Under the pieces are notes generated by a model. It did not search any database, was not told where the DNA came from, and worked only from the letters and a program-made list of their open reading frames with translations. From positions 105,779-169,778 of the forward strand of contig JAIEPH010000021.1 of assembly GCA_019749805.1 (NCBI GenBank): a DNA stretch of 64,000 bases, written 5' to 3'. Shown here piece after piece: positions 26,996 through 35,396 of this stretch. A program made the position numbers and the translations under genes. The number at the start of each line of letters is the position of its first letter. The stretch's first letter is position 1. Source of the DNA: Mycobacteriaceae bacterium (GTDB lineage Bacteria; Actinomycetota; Actinomycetes; Mycobacteriales; Mycobacteriaceae).

Positions 26996-28081
26996 ATGGA
27001 CTTTCGTTACAGCACAGAACAAGACGACTTTCGCGCATCACTGGACGGTTTTCTCCGAGGCGCCGCACCGCCGGCCATTGTCCGCGACTCCGCGGGCTAC
27101 GACCCGCAGCTCTGGAAGCGCATGTGTAACGAGCTGGAGCTGCCGGGGCTACACGTTCCGCTCGAATACGGCGGTGCGGGTGGCACCTTCGTCGAGTCGA
27201 CGGTCGCGTTTTCGGAGCTCGGCCGGGCACTGACGCCGGTTCCGTTGGCGGCCACGACCTTTGCAATCGAAGCGGTGTTCCGCACCGGCGACGAGGAGCA
27301 GCGTCGCAGGCTGCTGAAAGGAATGCTCTGCGGAGACCAGGTCGGCGCGCTCGCGGTGGCAGCCCATGGCGACACCGACCCCGCGACGGCACCGGTGCGC
27401 GCCGAATGGCGGGGCGGCACCGTCCTCACCGGCGTATGCGGGCCGGTCCTGCACGGTTCGGTCGCGGACCTGTTCATCGTGCCCGCGGTGGCCGACGGTG
27501 TGGTCGCCCTGCACGTGGTGGCGGCCGATGCGCCGGGGGTGACTCTCGTGACCCTGCCGTCCTTCGACGTCACCCGACCCGTCGCCAGGCTGGAGCTGGC
27601 ACACGCTCCCGCCGAAGCGCTGTCTGCGGGGTCACCCGAGGATATCGAGCGGGTGATGGACATCGCACGGGTGTTGCTCGCCGCGGAGATGCTCGGCGGT
27701 GCCGAGGCCTGTCTCACGATGGCAGTCGAATACGCCTGCACCCGAAAACAATTCGACCGCCCAATCGGCTCCTTTCAGGCGGTGAAGCACGCCTGTGCCG
27801 AAATGATGATCGAGATCGATGCGACACGCACCGCCGTGATGTACGCCGCGATGAGTGCCGCGGACGACGCGGAACTGCGGATCGTCGGCCCGCTGGTGAA
27901 GGCGCAGGCCGCCGACACCTTCGCGCTGTGCGCCGGTTCCGCCATCCAGGTGCACGGCGGTATCGCCTTCACCTGGGAGCACGACCTGCACCTGTACTTC
28001 CGACGCGCCAAGACGACCCAGGCGCTGTTCGGTGGAAGCACACATCATCGCCGGCTGCTCGCCGACCGCGCGGGCCTTTGA
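26996..28081 (+). CDS. Acyl-CoA dehydrogenase (FadE-type), second subunit
   Basis: 361 residues from ATG 26996, one base after the preceding stop. It has the N-terminal helical part (LHVPLEYGGAGGTFVESTVA) and the C-terminal helices (YACTRKQFDRPIGSFQAVKH, QVHGGIAFTWEHDLHLYFRR). The middle barrel is shortened and lacks the usual SEP-AGSD motif. This is the pattern of the second subunit of FadE heteromers, in which FAD and catalytic residues are shared with the larger partner. It probably works only with the product of 25753-26994. Confidence 0.92.
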   Translation: MDFRYSTEQDDFRASLDGFLRGAAPPAIVRDSAGYDPQLWKRMCNELELPGLHVPLEYGGAGGTFVESTVAFSELGRALTPVPLAATTFAIEAVFRTGDEEQRRRLLKGMLCGDQVGALAVAAHGDTDPATAPVRAEWRGGTVLTGVCGPVLHGSVADLFIVPAVADGVVALHVVAADAPGVTLVTLPSFDVTRPVARLELAHAPAEALSAGSPEDIERVMDIARVLLAAEMLGGAEACLTMAVEYACTRKQFDRPIGSFQAVKHACAEMMIEIDATRTAVMYAAMSAADDAELRIVGPLVKAQAADTFALCAGSAIQVHGGIAFTWEHDLHLYFRRAKTTQALFGGSTHHRRLLADRAGL

Positions 28082-28101
28082 TCCTCACTCGCAAAGGAGC
28101 A

Positions 28102-31100
28102 ATGATGACCACGCTCGTATCCCCCTGCACCGGCATCACGCTCAGCGATGTCCTGCGCAGGCATGCCTGTGTCCGGCCGGACAAGGTCGCGTTCGTCGAT
28201 CCGCGACGGCGGTCCACTTTTCTCGAGCTGGACGACCGGGTGGCACGGCTGGCCAACGCGCTGTCCGTCCGCGGTATCGGCCATGGCGATCGGGTGGCCG
28301 TCCTCGGATACAACAGCATCGAGCTCATCGAGTCCTGGCTTGCCGCATTGCGTCTCGGCGCCATCGCGGTTCCGGTGAACTTCCGGATGGTGGCCGACGA
28401 GATCGCGTACGTGCTCGCGGACAGCGGTGCGGCGGCCGTGTTGGTGGACATCGCGCTCGCGCCGGCGGTGGAAGAGGCATGTGCCAAGGCTCCGTCGGTA
28501 GACACCGTCATCACAATCGGCGGCGATATGGACGACATCATCGCCGCCGCGGACAGTGCTGTCGCTGACGTCACGGTCGACGACGAGGCGCCCGCGTTCA
28601 TCATGTACACGTCGGGGACGACGGGCTTCCCCAAAGGCGCTGTGCTCACCCACCGCAACCTATATCTGCACGCCTTCAGTTCGATCGCCACCCTGGGAAA
28701 CCGCGATGACGACAACTGTTGGATGGCCGTGGCGCCGCTGTTTCATACGGCCGGTGTGTCCGGGATGCTGCCGATGTTCCTCAACGGCGGCACCGCGGTC
28801 ATTCCGCCCTCGGGCGGGTTCGACCCCGCCGCGATCGTCGCCACGATCGTCCAGGAACGCGTCACCTCGTGCTGGATGACGCCGGCTCAGTGGCAGATCG
28901 TCTGCGCGATGCCCGATCTCGGGTCCCGGGATCTGTCCCGCTTGTGCCGCGTGTGGTGGGGCGCCGCACCCGCGTCGACGGCACTGCTGCGAAACATGAT
29001 CGAAGCGTTCCCGCACGCCGAGATCATCGCCGCGTTCGGTCAGACCGAGTGCAGCCCCATCACCTGTCTGCTCCGTGGCGAGGACGCGCTGCGCAAGATC
29101 GGCTCGGTGGGCACGCCGATGCTCAACGTGGAGACGCGGATCGTGAACGACCAGATGAATGATGTCGTCCCCGGCGAGGTCGGCGAGATCGTCTATCTGG
29201 GCCCACTGGTCATGAAGGAGTACTGGAACAAGGCCGACGAGACGGTAGAAGCGTTCCGCGGCGGGTGGTTTCACTCCGGCGACCTGGTCCGCCAGGACTC
29301 CGAAGGCTACATCTATGTGGTCGACCGCAAGAAAGACATGATCATCTCCGGTGGGGAGAACATCTACTGCGCCGAGGTTGAGAACGTGCTGGCCACCTGT
29401 CCCAAGGTCGCCGAGGTGGCGATCATCGGGGTGCCCGATGTGAAGTGGGGCGAGACGCCCGTGGCCGTGATCGTCCCGCACGACGCTGCCGATCCTCCGA
29501 CCGACGACGACATCGAGACGCATTGCCGGCAGCACCTCGCGCCCTACAAGCGCCCGCGGCGCCTCGCGATCGTCGACGCGTTGCCGCGCAATGCAAGCGG
29601 GAAAGTGCTGAAGACCCGGCTGCGCGAGGAACACGGTGCCGCCGAATCCGATACCCAGGCGTATGCCCTGGGACCGACCGACACTCCCCTGCTCGACGAG
29701 ACGATCGGGGCGAACTTCGAGCGCACCGCCGCGACGCATCCCGACGCGGAGGCTCTGGTCGACGTCGCCGGCGGCCGCCGCTGGACCTATGCCGAATTGA
29801 ACGCCGAGATCGACTTGGTCGCGCGGGCGTTGATCGCCAGCGGTATCGAGCGCGGCGATCGCGTCGGCATCTGGGCGCCCAACTGCCCGGAATGGACCAT
29901 CCTCCAGTATGCGACCGCCAAGATCGGCGCGATCCTGGTCGCCGTCAACCCCGCCTACCGCACCCACGAGCTGGCGTATGTGCTCCGTCAGTCGGGCACG
30001 CGACTCTTGGTGTCAGCGAGCGCATTCAAGACCTCCGACTACCGCAGCATGGTCGGCGAGGTCCTGCCGGAAACACCCGACGTGACCGGCGTCGTCTTCT
30101 TGGACACCAGCGACTGGGCCGCCCTGCGGGCCCTCGCCGGTCAGGTGTCGGCGGCCGACTTGCGGACGCGAATGGACAGCCTGCAGCCAAGCGATTCGAT
30201 CAACATCCAATACACCTCGGGGACAACGGGTTCACCCAAAGGCGCCACCCTGTCACACCGCAATATCCTCAACAACGGATTCTTCGTCACCGAGCTGATC
30301 AACCTCGGCCCCGGCGAACGGCTCTGCATACCGGTGCCCTTCTATCACTGCTTCGGCATGGTGATGGGCAATCTCGGATGCACCACCCACGGCGCCACGA
30401 TGGTCATTCCCGCGGCAGGATTCGACCCGGCCGCGACGCTGGAGGCGATCGAAAAGGAGCACTGCACCGCCCTTTACGGCGTACCGACGATGTTCATCGC
30501 GATGCTCGGCCACCCCGATCTCGGCGAGCGTGACCTTTCATCGCTGCGGACCGGCATCATGGCCGGGGCGACCTGCCCGATGGAGCTGATGAAGCGGTGC
30601 GTCAACGAGCTGAACATGTCCGAGCTGGCGATCGCCTACGGCATGACGGAGACGTCGCCGGTGTCCTGCCAGACGTTGATCGACGACGACCTGGACCGCC
30701 GCACCTCCACGGTGGGGCGGGCGCATCCGCACGTGGAGATCAGGATCGTCGACCCCGAGACCGGCCATACCGTGAAACGTGGTCAGCCGGGCGAGTTCTG
30801 CACCAGGGGCTATTCGGTGATGCTGGGCTATTGGAACAACGACGACCGCACGCGCGAGGCCGTCGACGTCGACGGCTGGATGCACACCGGTGATCTGGCG
30901 GTGATGCGGGATGACGGGTACTGCATGGTGATCGGTCGCATCAAGGACATGGTGATCCGCGGCGGCGAGAACGTCTATCCGCGCGAGGTCGAGGAGTTTC
31001 TGCACACCCACCCCGACATCGACGACGCTCAGGTGATCGGGGTTCCCGACGAGAAGTACGGCGAAGAGATCTGCGCCTGGATCAGGATGCGGGCCGGCCG

Positions 31101-31272
31101 CACACCACTGGACGCCGACGCGGTGCGGGCGTTCGCATCCGGAAAGCTCGCGCACTACAAGATTCCGCGCTATGTACGCGTCGTCGAGGAGTTCCCGATG
31201 ACGGTGACCGGCAAGATCCGCAAGGTAGAAATGCGGGCCGAGACGGTACGGCTATTGGGGTTGGAAACCTAG
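28102..31272 (+). CDS. Two-module acyl-CoA synthetase (tandem AMP-binding fusion)
   Basis: A single 1056-residue frame containing two complete acyl-CoA synthetases. Module 1 (about 1-510) has YTSGTTGFPKG near residue 168, GWFHSGDLVRQD, DRKKDMIISGGENIY and a C-terminal catalytic Lys in ASGKVLKTR near 500. Module 2 (about 520-1056) has YTSGTTGSPKG near 703, GWMHTGDLAVM, GRIKDMVIRGGENVYPREVE and TGKIRKVE near 1036. The join at about 510-530 contains YALGPTDTPLLDETIG, which looks like a former N-terminus. Start ATG 28102 or 28105 (AAAGGAG upstream; 28105 has better spacing). Each module should form an acyl-AMP and then an acyl-CoA. A lost stop codon, natural or an assembly error, is the alternative. 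Confidence 0.88.
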   Translation: MMTTLVSPCTGITLSDVLRRHACVRPDKVAFVDPRRRSTFLELDDRVARLANALSVRGIGHGDRVAVLGYNSIELIESWLAALRLGAIAVPVNFRMVADEIAYVLADSGAAAVLVDIALAPAVEEACAKAPSVDTVITIGGDMDDIIAAADSAVADVTVDDEAPAFIMYTSGTTGFPKGAVLTHRNLYLHAFSSIATLGNRDDDNCWMAVAPLFHTAGVSGMLPMFLNGGTAVIPPSGGFDPAAIVATIVQERVTSCWMTPAQWQIVCAMPDLGSRDLSRLCRVWWGAAPASTALLRNMIEAFPHAEIIAAFGQTECSPITCLLRGEDALRKIGSVGTPMLNVETRIVNDQMNDVVPGEVGEIVYLGPLVMKEYWNKADETVEAFRGGWFHSGDLVRQDSEGYIYVVDRKKDMIISGGENIYCAEVENVLATCPKVAEVAIIGVPDVKWGETPVAVIVPHDAADPPTDDDIETHCRQHLAPYKRPRRLAIVDALPRNASGKVLKTRLREEHGAAESDTQAYALGPTDTPLLDETIGANFERTAATHPDAEALVDVAGGRRWTYAELNAEIDLVARALIASGIERGDRVGIWAPNCPEWTILQYATAKIGAILVAVNPAYRTHELAYVLRQSGTRLLVSASAFKTSDYRSMVGEVLPETPDVTGVVFLDTSDWAALRALAGQVSAADLRTRMDSLQPSDSINIQYTSGTTGSPKGATLSHRNILNNGFFVTELINLGPGERLCIPVPFYHCFGMVMGNLGCTTHGATMVIPAAGFDPAATLEAIEKEHCTALYGVPTMFIAMLGHPDLGERDLSSLRTGIMAGATCPMELMKRCVNELNMSELAIAYGMTETSPVSCQTLIDDDLDRRTSTVGRAHPHVEIRIVDPETGHTVKRGQPGEFCTRGYSVMLGYWNNDDRTREAVDVDGWMHTGDLAVMRDDGYCMVIGRIKDMVIRGGENVYPREVEEFLHTHPDIDDAQVIGVPDEKYGEEICAWIRMRAGRTPLDADAVRAFASGKLAHYKIPRYVRVVEEFPMTVTGKIRKVEMRAETVRLLGLET

Positions 31273-31421
31273 TTCGAAGGCTGCGGCGGCTGAGCAGGCG
31301 CGTCGCGGCGCGCATGCCAGCGCAACCGGAGCATCAGCAGGCCCCGGTGCGCACGCCACCCCGCAGACAGCGGGTCGCGCCAGACCGGCGCGTGCCGTTT
31401 CGGATCGGGTTCGATGTACAC
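31269..31421 (-). CDS. Possible small basic protein, 50 residues
   Basis: From GTG 31421 the minus strand reads VYIEPDPKRHAPVWRDPLSA and continues with GWRAHRGLLMLRLRWHARR to TAG 31269, overlapping the last bases of the CoA synthetase gene. The composition (Trp, Arg, hydrophobic, few rare residues) looks protein-like, but no ribosome-binding site precedes GTG and I recognise no family. It could also be part of an untranslated 3' region. Confidence 0.25.
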   Translation of the reverse strand: MYIEPDPKRHAPVWRDPLSAGWRAHRGLLMLRLRWHARRDAPAQPPQPSN

Positions 31422-31506
31422 GAATCCATTGTGCCGTCTGTGCCCGCAGCCGTCATTCGCGGCGCACTGCCCTCCAGGTGAACAGCGACCGAACTGTAAT
31501 CCGAGA

Positions 31507-31536
31507 AGAGCCCCGCGACCTCGGTCGCGGGGCTCT
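31507..31536. terminator. Strong hairpin between convergent operons
   Basis: AGAGCCCCGCGACC (31507-31520) and GGTCGCGGGGCTCT (31523-31536) are perfect inverted copies, able to form a 12-14 bp GC-rich stem. There is no long U-tract on either side, as is common in mycobacteria. It lies between the CoA synthetase (plus) and the ABC transporter genes (minus) and probably ends transcription from both. Confidence 0.75.
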
Positions 31537-31547
31537 CCTCAACGCGG

Positions 31548-32372
31548 TTATGCGCCTTTACCGCGCAGTTCATGCGACAACGCCTCGAGCTCGTCACCGC
31601 CGGCCATCTCCTGTGTGAGGTGCTCGAGCGTGATGTCGTCGTATGTGCAGTCCAGCTTCTGGCGACCGCGGTTGAGCAGCACGAAGTGGTCACCCACCAT
31701 GTGCGCGTGATGCGGATTATGTGTGATGAACACCACGCCGAAACCGGCCTCTTTGGCCGCGGTGATGTACTTCAGCACCACCCCCGACTGCTTGACGCCG
31801 AGTGCGGCGGTCGGCTCATCGAGGATCAACACTCGCGCACCGAAGAACACGGCCCGCGCAATTGCGACGCATTGCCGCTGACCACCGGAGAGCGAGCCGA
31901 TCGGCACGTCGACGTCGGGCAGTTCAATGCCCATCTTCCCAAGTTCGGACAACGTGGTGGCACGCATCGCGTTCGAGTCCAACGAAAACGGGAAGGACTT
32001 CTTCCGAAGCTCTTGACCGAGGAAGAAGTTGCGCCACACCGGCATCAGCGGCACGACGGCCAGATTCTGATAGACCGTGGCGATCCCCTTGCCCAGTGCA
32101 TCTTTCGGTGATGCGAGGCGGGCGGGCTCACCGTCGACGAGCAATTCGCCCTCACTCGGCGGGTGGTATCCGGCGATGATCTTGATCAGCGTGGACTTTC
32201 CCGCGCCGTTGTCGCCGAGAATCCCCGTCACCTCACCGGCGTGCACACGCAGCGAGATGTCTTTCAGCGCAGTGATGTTGCCGTACATCTTGCCGATGCT
32301 CTTCAGCTCGACCAGCGGCACCTTGCCTCCGGACGGAGCTTCTTCGACATGTTGATCAACGGTTGCGGTCAT
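31548..32372 (-). CDS. Sugar ABC transporter ATP-binding protein
   Basis: 274 residues with one nucleotide-binding domain: Walker A GDNGAGKST, Q-loop region VYQNLAVVP, signature LSGGQRQ, Walker B VLILDEPTAALG and H-loop ITHN. The length and motifs fit the single-domain FrcA-like ATPases of the CUT2 class rather than the double RbsA type. It is third in the minus-strand operon binding protein - permease - ATPase, two genes of which overlap or nearly touch. The operon's promoter has the same 20-bp element as iolC, so inositol or a related cyclitol is the likely cargo. Confidence 0.95.
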   Translation of the reverse strand: MTATVDQHVEEAPSGGKVPLVELKSIGKMYGNITALKDISLRVHAGEVTGILGDNGAGKSTLIKIIAGYHPPSEGELLVDGEPARLASPKDALGKGIATVYQNLAVVPLMPVWRNFFLGQELRKKSFPFSLDSNAMRATTLSELGKMGIELPDVDVPIGSLSGGQRQCVAIARAVFFGARVLILDEPTAALGVKQSGVVLKYITAAKEAGFGVVFITHNPHHAHMVGDHFVLLNRGRQKLDCTYDDITLEHLTQEMAGGDELEALSHELRGKGA

Positions 32373-32375
32373 GGG

Positions 32376-33434
32376 TCACCTCTTCGCGGCGTAGTTGCGG
32401 AATGCGTTGTTGGCGATGACCGCGAACAGCAGCATCACGCCCATGAAGAACTTGAACCAGTCCGGTTCCCAGCCCGCATAAACAATGCCCTGCTGCACCA
32501 TGCCGAAGATGAACGCGCCGATCGCGGCACCGATGGCCGTGCCGTATCCGCCCGTCAACAGACACCCGCCGATGACGGCGGCGATGATGTAGATGAACTC
32601 CTGCCCCACGCCCTGGCCGGACTGAACAGTGTTGTACGAGAACAGAAGATGCATGCCGGAGAACCATGCCGCGAACCCGACGAACATGAAAAGCCCGATC
32701 TTTACCGCGGTGACGGGCACGCCGACCGCACGCGCACTTTCCGCGTCGCCGCCAACGGCGAAGATCCAGTTACCGATCTTGGTCTTGAACAGCACGTAGG
32801 TCGCGATCAAGGTGAACAGCAGCCACCACAGCACCGTGATTCGCACGGGCACCCCGAAGATCGTCAGTGTCGACGCGAACACGGCACGGGCGGACTCCCA
32901 GCCCTGCATATCGCTCACGCTGGGGGTGGCGACAGCCCCGGAAACCCATTTGGTCACCGCGATGTTCGCACCGGTCAACATCAACAGGGTCCCGAGCGTG
33001 ATCAGGAAGCTCGGAATCTTGGTTCTCATCACCATGTACCCGTTGAAGAATCCAACGGCGAGGGACAGGATGAGGGCCAAACCCGCTCCGGCCCACAGGT
33101 TCAGATGAAAGTTCCAGGCCAGCATGGACGCCGCGAGGGAACCCGTGGTGACCGCGACGCCGGCCGACAGGTCGAACTCACCGCCGATCATCAGCAGGGC
33201 GACTGCGCACGCCATGATGCCGATGGTCGAGCTGCCGTAGAGCACTGTCGCCAGCGATTCGGCCGACCTGAACGGCGGCGCCATGATGAAGAAGAAGATG
33301 AAGATGACGACCGCGCCGATCAGCGCACCCATCTCGGGGCGAATCAGCATTCGTTGTACGCGGTTTCGCTCTTTGACGCGTTCGTCGCGAACGACCTTGC
33401 GTTTGGCGAGGTCGACCTCGGTGCTCGTACTCAT
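32376..33434 (-). CDS. Sugar ABC transporter permease (CUT2 class)
   Basis: 352 residues from ATG 33434, which shares a base with the stop of the binding-protein gene (TGATG). About ten hydrophobic segments. Characteristic RbsC/FrcB features are MIGGEFDLSAGV after TM3, KIPSFLITLGTLLML, the cytoplasmic coupling segment AVGGDAESARAVGVPV, and GGCLLTGGYGTAIGAAIGA. The hydrophilic N-terminus of about 40 residues is longer than usual. It forms the membrane channel for the single ATPase that follows. Confidence 0.95.
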   Translation of the reverse strand: MSTSTEVDLAKRKVVRDERVKERNRVQRMLIRPEMGALIGAVVIFIFFFIMAPPFRSAESLATVLYGSSTIGIMACAVALLMIGGEFDLSAGVAVTTGSLAASMLAWNFHLNLWAGAGLALILSLAVGFFNGYMVMRTKIPSFLITLGTLLMLTGANIAVTKWVSGAVATPSVSDMQGWESARAVFASTLTIFGVPVRITVLWWLLFTLIATYVLFKTKIGNWIFAVGGDAESARAVGVPVTAVKIGLFMFVGFAAWFSGMHLLFSYNTVQSGQGVGQEFIYIIAAVIGGCLLTGGYGTAIGAAIGAFIFGMVQQGIVYAGWEPDWFKFFMGVMLLFAVIANNAFRNYAAKR

Positions 33435-34420
33435 CAGCGGGTTCCGCCCTTCGCAAACTCGGCCACGGCGTCGACGTTCGTCTCGTCGATGAACGCCGGA
33501 CCGGTCAGGGTCTCCTTGCCGCCCCCGATCACGTTGCCGTTGTTCAGATACAGCCACAGCGAGTCGATCGACAGGTAGCCCTGCAGGAACGGCTGCTGGT
33601 CGACCGCCCATTGCACGCTGCCGTCCTGGATCGCGCCGACGAGCGCCGCGTTGGTGTCGAAGGTGCCGATCCTGGCGTTGCTGCCCGCGTTCTTGGCCGA
33701 TTGCACAGCGGTCAACGCGAACGGAGCCCCCAGCGTCACCACGTAGTCGACGCTCGGGTCCTGTTGCAGCTTTGCCGTGATCGTCGATTCGACCGACGGC
33801 ATGTCCTTGCCGTTCACGTTGAGGTTCTCGGTCGCGGGGAAATTGCTCTTCACACCGGCACAGCGGTCCTCGAGGCCGACGTGCCCCTGTTCCTGAATGA
33901 CGCAGAGCGCCTTCTTCGCGCCGTCCTGCTTGAGCCGGTCCCCAGCGGCCTGCCCCGCGATGAACTCGTCCTGGCCGAAGAACTCCTTGACACCCATCTG
34001 CTGCCAGGCGTCGCCGCCGGCGTTGAACGCGACGACGGGAATGCCCTTGGCCTCTGCGGCCGCGACGGCGGCACGCATCGCATCGGGCTTGGCGAGCGTC
34101 AGCGCAATGCCATCGACGCCGCTGTCGATCGCGGTCTGTACGAGGTTGGCCTGGTTTGGCGCTTCAGGGTCGTTCGAATAGCGCAGCTCGATGTTGTCCT
34201 TCTTCGCCGCGGTCTCTGCGCCCTTGCGGATCAGATCCCAGAACGAGTCACCCGGCACTTCGTGGGTGATCATGGCGATCGTCGCGCGCGGCGTGTCGAC
34301 GGTGCCGCCGCCCATCCCGGCTTCGCTCTCCCGCGGCTTACCGCCGGTGGACGAACACGACGCGATTCCCAGTACGAGCACGGTCACCCCGGCCAGCGCC
34401 GCGAGCCGACTAATCCTCAT
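33434..34420 (-). CDS. Sugar ABC transporter substrate-binding lipoprotein
   Basis: 328 residues from ATG 34420 with AAGGAG upstream. The signal peptide ends in a lipobox LGIASC (Cys about 22), so the mature protein is a lipid-anchored periplasmic receptor. The type I periplasmic fold of the ribose/inositol class is seen: MITHEVPGDSFWDLIRKGAE, SGVDGIALTLAKPDAM, IPVVAFNAGGD, VDYVVTLGAPFALTA and IGTFDTNAALVGAIQDGSV. First gene of the transporter operon. The upstream region has the 20-bp element shared with the iol operon. Confidence 0.94.
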   Translation of the reverse strand: MRISRLAALAGVTVLVLGIASCSSTGGKPRESEAGMGGGTVDTPRATIAMITHEVPGDSFWDLIRKGAETAAKKDNIELRYSNDPEAPNQANLVQTAIDSGVDGIALTLAKPDAMRAAVAAAEAKGIPVVAFNAGGDAWQQMGVKEFFGQDEFIAGQAAGDRLKQDGAKKALCVIQEQGHVGLEDRCAGVKSNFPATENLNVNGKDMPSVESTITAKLQQDPSVDYVVTLGAPFALTAVQSAKNAGSNARIGTFDTNAALVGAIQDGSVQWAVDQQPFLQGYLSIDSLWLYLNNGNVIGGGKETLTGPAFIDETNVDAVAEFAKGGTR

Positions 34421-34491
34421 TGAATCTCCTTGCCCTGTGCGTGCGACGTAGCACACCTCAAGGATCGATGTAATACGCCTCACAGCAGAAA

Positions 34492-34511
34492 GTCAATAGT
34501 TTGTCCTGACA
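34492..34511 (-). promoter_or_regulatory. 20-bp iol operator, transporter copy
   Basis: On the minus strand this reads TGTCAGGACAAACTATTGAC, identical over all 20 bases to 36201-36220 upstream of iolC. The end of the element supplies a TTGAC that could be the -35 hexamer of the transporter promoter, with TATTAC 15 bp downstream. The divergent GntR regulator of the iol cluster is the natural candidate to bind it. Confidence 0.7.
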
Positions 34512-34578
34512 TTAGGACTGCATATCAAATGTTAGGGTTCCGGTCGTGGGTGCCCACAGCGAAGGAGGCGAGGTTGCC

Positions 34579-35367
34579 ATGGCGGAGTTTGAGCTTGCGG
34601 TCTGTTCGGAGATGGTCTTCACGGAGCTACCGATCCTCGAACGGGTGCGCCGAATCCATGAGATGGGCTTCGCCGTCGAGATCTGGAGCTGGCACGACAA
34701 AGACCTCGCTGCGCTCGCGGCCACCGGTGCCCGCTTCACCTCGATGACGGGCTACCTGCACGGCGATCTGATCGATCCCGCCGGTGCCGACGAGGTGGTC
34801 CGCACCGCGGAGCTCTCCATCAAAGCCGCTGAGGCACTGGGCGTTTCGCGACTCAACCTGCATACCGCCGAACTCGACGGCGAAGGAAACGCCGTGCGAC
34901 CACGGCAGCGCGCGACCGGCGAGATGTGGCTGACCGCGCTGCGCACCCTCGAGCGCATCGGTGATCTCGGAGCTGAGTCCGGCGTGCAGTTCTGCGTCGA
35001 GAACCTCAACACGATCGTCGACCATCCCGGCATCCCGCTGGCCCGCGCCAAGGACACGTTGGCGCTGATCGAGAGCGTGGCGCATCCGAACGTGAAGATG
35101 ATGCTCGATCTTTATCACGCACAGATCGGCGAGGGCAATCTCATCGAGCTGATTCGGCGCTGCGGCGACGCGATCGGCGAGATCCAGGTCGCCGACGTGC
35201 CGGGCCGCTGCGAGCCCGGAACCGGCGAGATCAACTACCCCGCCATTGCGAAGGCGCTGTGCGAGATCGGCTTCACCGGCACCATCGGCATGGAGGCGTG
35301 GGCATCCGGCGACAGCATCGAAGGCAGTGAAGCGGCGCTGGAAGCCTTTCGGGCGGCGTTCAGTTAG
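34579..35367 (+). CDS. Hydroxypyruvate isomerase-like TIM-barrel protein
   Basis: 262 residues from ATG 34579 with AAGGAGG upstream; GTG 34546 would add 11 residues including that site. Hyi-type landmarks are QFCVENLNTIVDHPGIPL, KMMLDLYHAQIGEG, EIQVADVPGRCEPGTGEI and GTIGMEAWASGD, with the metal-binding Glu, Asp, His and Glu expected of the AP-endonuclease-2 superfamily. It is divergent from the ABC transporter operon and in front of the GntR regulator gene, so it probably isomerises a sugar or cyclitol intermediate. A precise reaction cannot be given. Confidence 0.88.
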   Translation: MAEFELAVCSEMVFTELPILERVRRIHEMGFAVEIWSWHDKDLAALAATGARFTSMTGYLHGDLIDPAGADEVVRTAELSIKAAEALGVSRLNLHTAELDGEGNAVRPRQRATGEMWLTALRTLERIGDLGAESGVQFCVENLNTIVDHPGIPLARAKDTLALIESVAHPNVKMMLDLYHAQIGEGNLIELIRRCGDAIGEIQVADVPGRCEPGTGEINYPAIAKALCEIGFTGTIGMEAWASGDSIEGSEAALEAFRAAFS

Positions 35368-35396
35368 TCGCGAGACGGGCCATGCAAAGCCGGGGA

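Noticed and set aside
25558..26997. Minus-strand open frame opposite the acyl-CoA dehydrogenase
   Set aside because: Shadow of the FadE reading frame; composition not protein-like.
27406..28101. N-terminal extension of the double CoA synthetase to 1288 residues
   Set aside because: It overlaps the second acyl-CoA dehydrogenase gene and is Arg-rich; the ligase begins at ATG 28102 or 28105 behind AAAGGAG.
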